A stretch of DNA of 64,000 nucleotides, from NCBI GenBank assembly GCA_033557465.1, contig CM066035.1, forward strand, positions 902,627,309 through 902,691,308, read 5' to 3'. Every line of letters starts with the position of its first letter. The first letter of the stretch is position 1. The DNA is from Ichthyophis bannanicus (taxonomy: Eukaryota; Chordata; Amphibia; Gymnophiona; Ichthyophiidae). The notes beneath the pieces were generated by a model. The model saw nothing but the letters and a program-made list of their open reading frames with translations. It made no database searches and was not told the origin of the DNA. This document shows positions 63,846-64,000 of the stretch, piece by piece. Made by a program: the position numbers and the translations under genes.

Positions 63846-64000
63846 GACTGAGCCTCTCTCACAAGGGGGGGCTGGGTAGCTTGTCAGCAAGACTTTGATC
63901 ATTCAGTCCTCAGCTGCTGGAGAAGGTTGATAACCCTACAGTTTCCTGGACTGGCCCGGAGAGAACTCAAGGAAAGACAATTAGCAGGTAAGTTCTAATT
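63846..64000 (+). repeat. C3 right inverted terminal repeat
   Basis: It is the inverted partner of 58312-58440, with the terminal extension attagcaggtaagttctaatt at the window end. The splice-donor-like aggtaagt is at 63986-63993. Confidence 0.84.

Larger units (their letters stand above)
58312..64000 (+). mobile_element. DIRS-type retrotransposon, family C copy 3 (C3)
   Basis: The element has ITRs at 58312-58440 and 63846-64000 and an ICR at 63402-63503. Gag, pol and YR lie in between. The ICR predicts that the element ends around ctaatt, which is the last sequence of the window, so it is complete or nearly so. Coding damage is light: a few stops and shifts. It carries no insertions and is probably the youngest family C copy here. 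Confidence 0.88.

Noticed and set aside
1..64000. Endogenous retrovirus or LTR retrotransposon
   Set aside because: RT and RNase H are present, but there are no direct LTRs, protease, DDE integrase or envelope. Inverted ends, ICRs and tyrosine recombinases point to DIRS.

Overview
This window is vertebrate genomic DNA made almost entirely of transposable elements. It has spliced-gene signals, CR1, L1-like and R4/Dong-like LINEs, a tRNA-derived SINE, a hAT MITE, a piggyBac transposon and, above all, many DIRS-type tyrosine-recombinase retrotransposons. Such DIRS density is typical of amphibians, especially caecilians and salamanders, so a caecilian-like amphibian is my best guess. That is an inference and not a sequence match. 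Nothing looks bacterial or viral.

Eight DIRS copies or fragments, plus the tail of a ninth at the left edge, fall into three families, all on the + strand. Each complete copy has the DIRS layout: inverted terminal repeat (ITR), gag, RT-RNase H-methyltransferase (pol), tyrosine recombinase (YR) in an overlapping frame, an internal complementary region (ICR) that is the reverse complement of the joined element ends, and a right ITR with a short asymmetric extension. Family A: A1 (15-5351) and A2 (19201-25269). Family B: B1 (8613-12080), B2 (33262-34686), B3 (34687-40697), B4 (about 44300-45451) and B5 (45452-50968). Family C: C1 (12647-18989), C2 (18990-32938) and C3 (58312-64000).

Layout. A1 fills 1-5.39 kb, followed by a CR1 tail fragment. 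At 6956-7138 lies what looks like one true host-gene exon between an acceptor and a donor splice site, so at least this part of the window may be intronic. B1, a CR1 scrap, and the abutting C1 and C2 elements follow. C2 is split by the insertion of A2, by an ORF1-only L1-like element with 179-bp promoter-like monomers, and by a SINE. Next come B2 and B3, an R4/Dong-like LINE on the minus strand, B4 and B5. A piggyBac transposon (51199-57850) with TTAA duplications contains a nearly complete minus-strand CR1. C3 closes the window and ends almost exactly at its last base.

Most coding regions carry stops or frameshifts. The least damaged are the A1 gag frame, the uninterrupted 644-residue C1 pol frame, the long C3 YR frame and the CR1 ORFs. 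The nesting gives a clear relative order of insertions: C2 is older than A2, the half-L1 and its SINE, and the piggyBac is older than the CR1 inside it.
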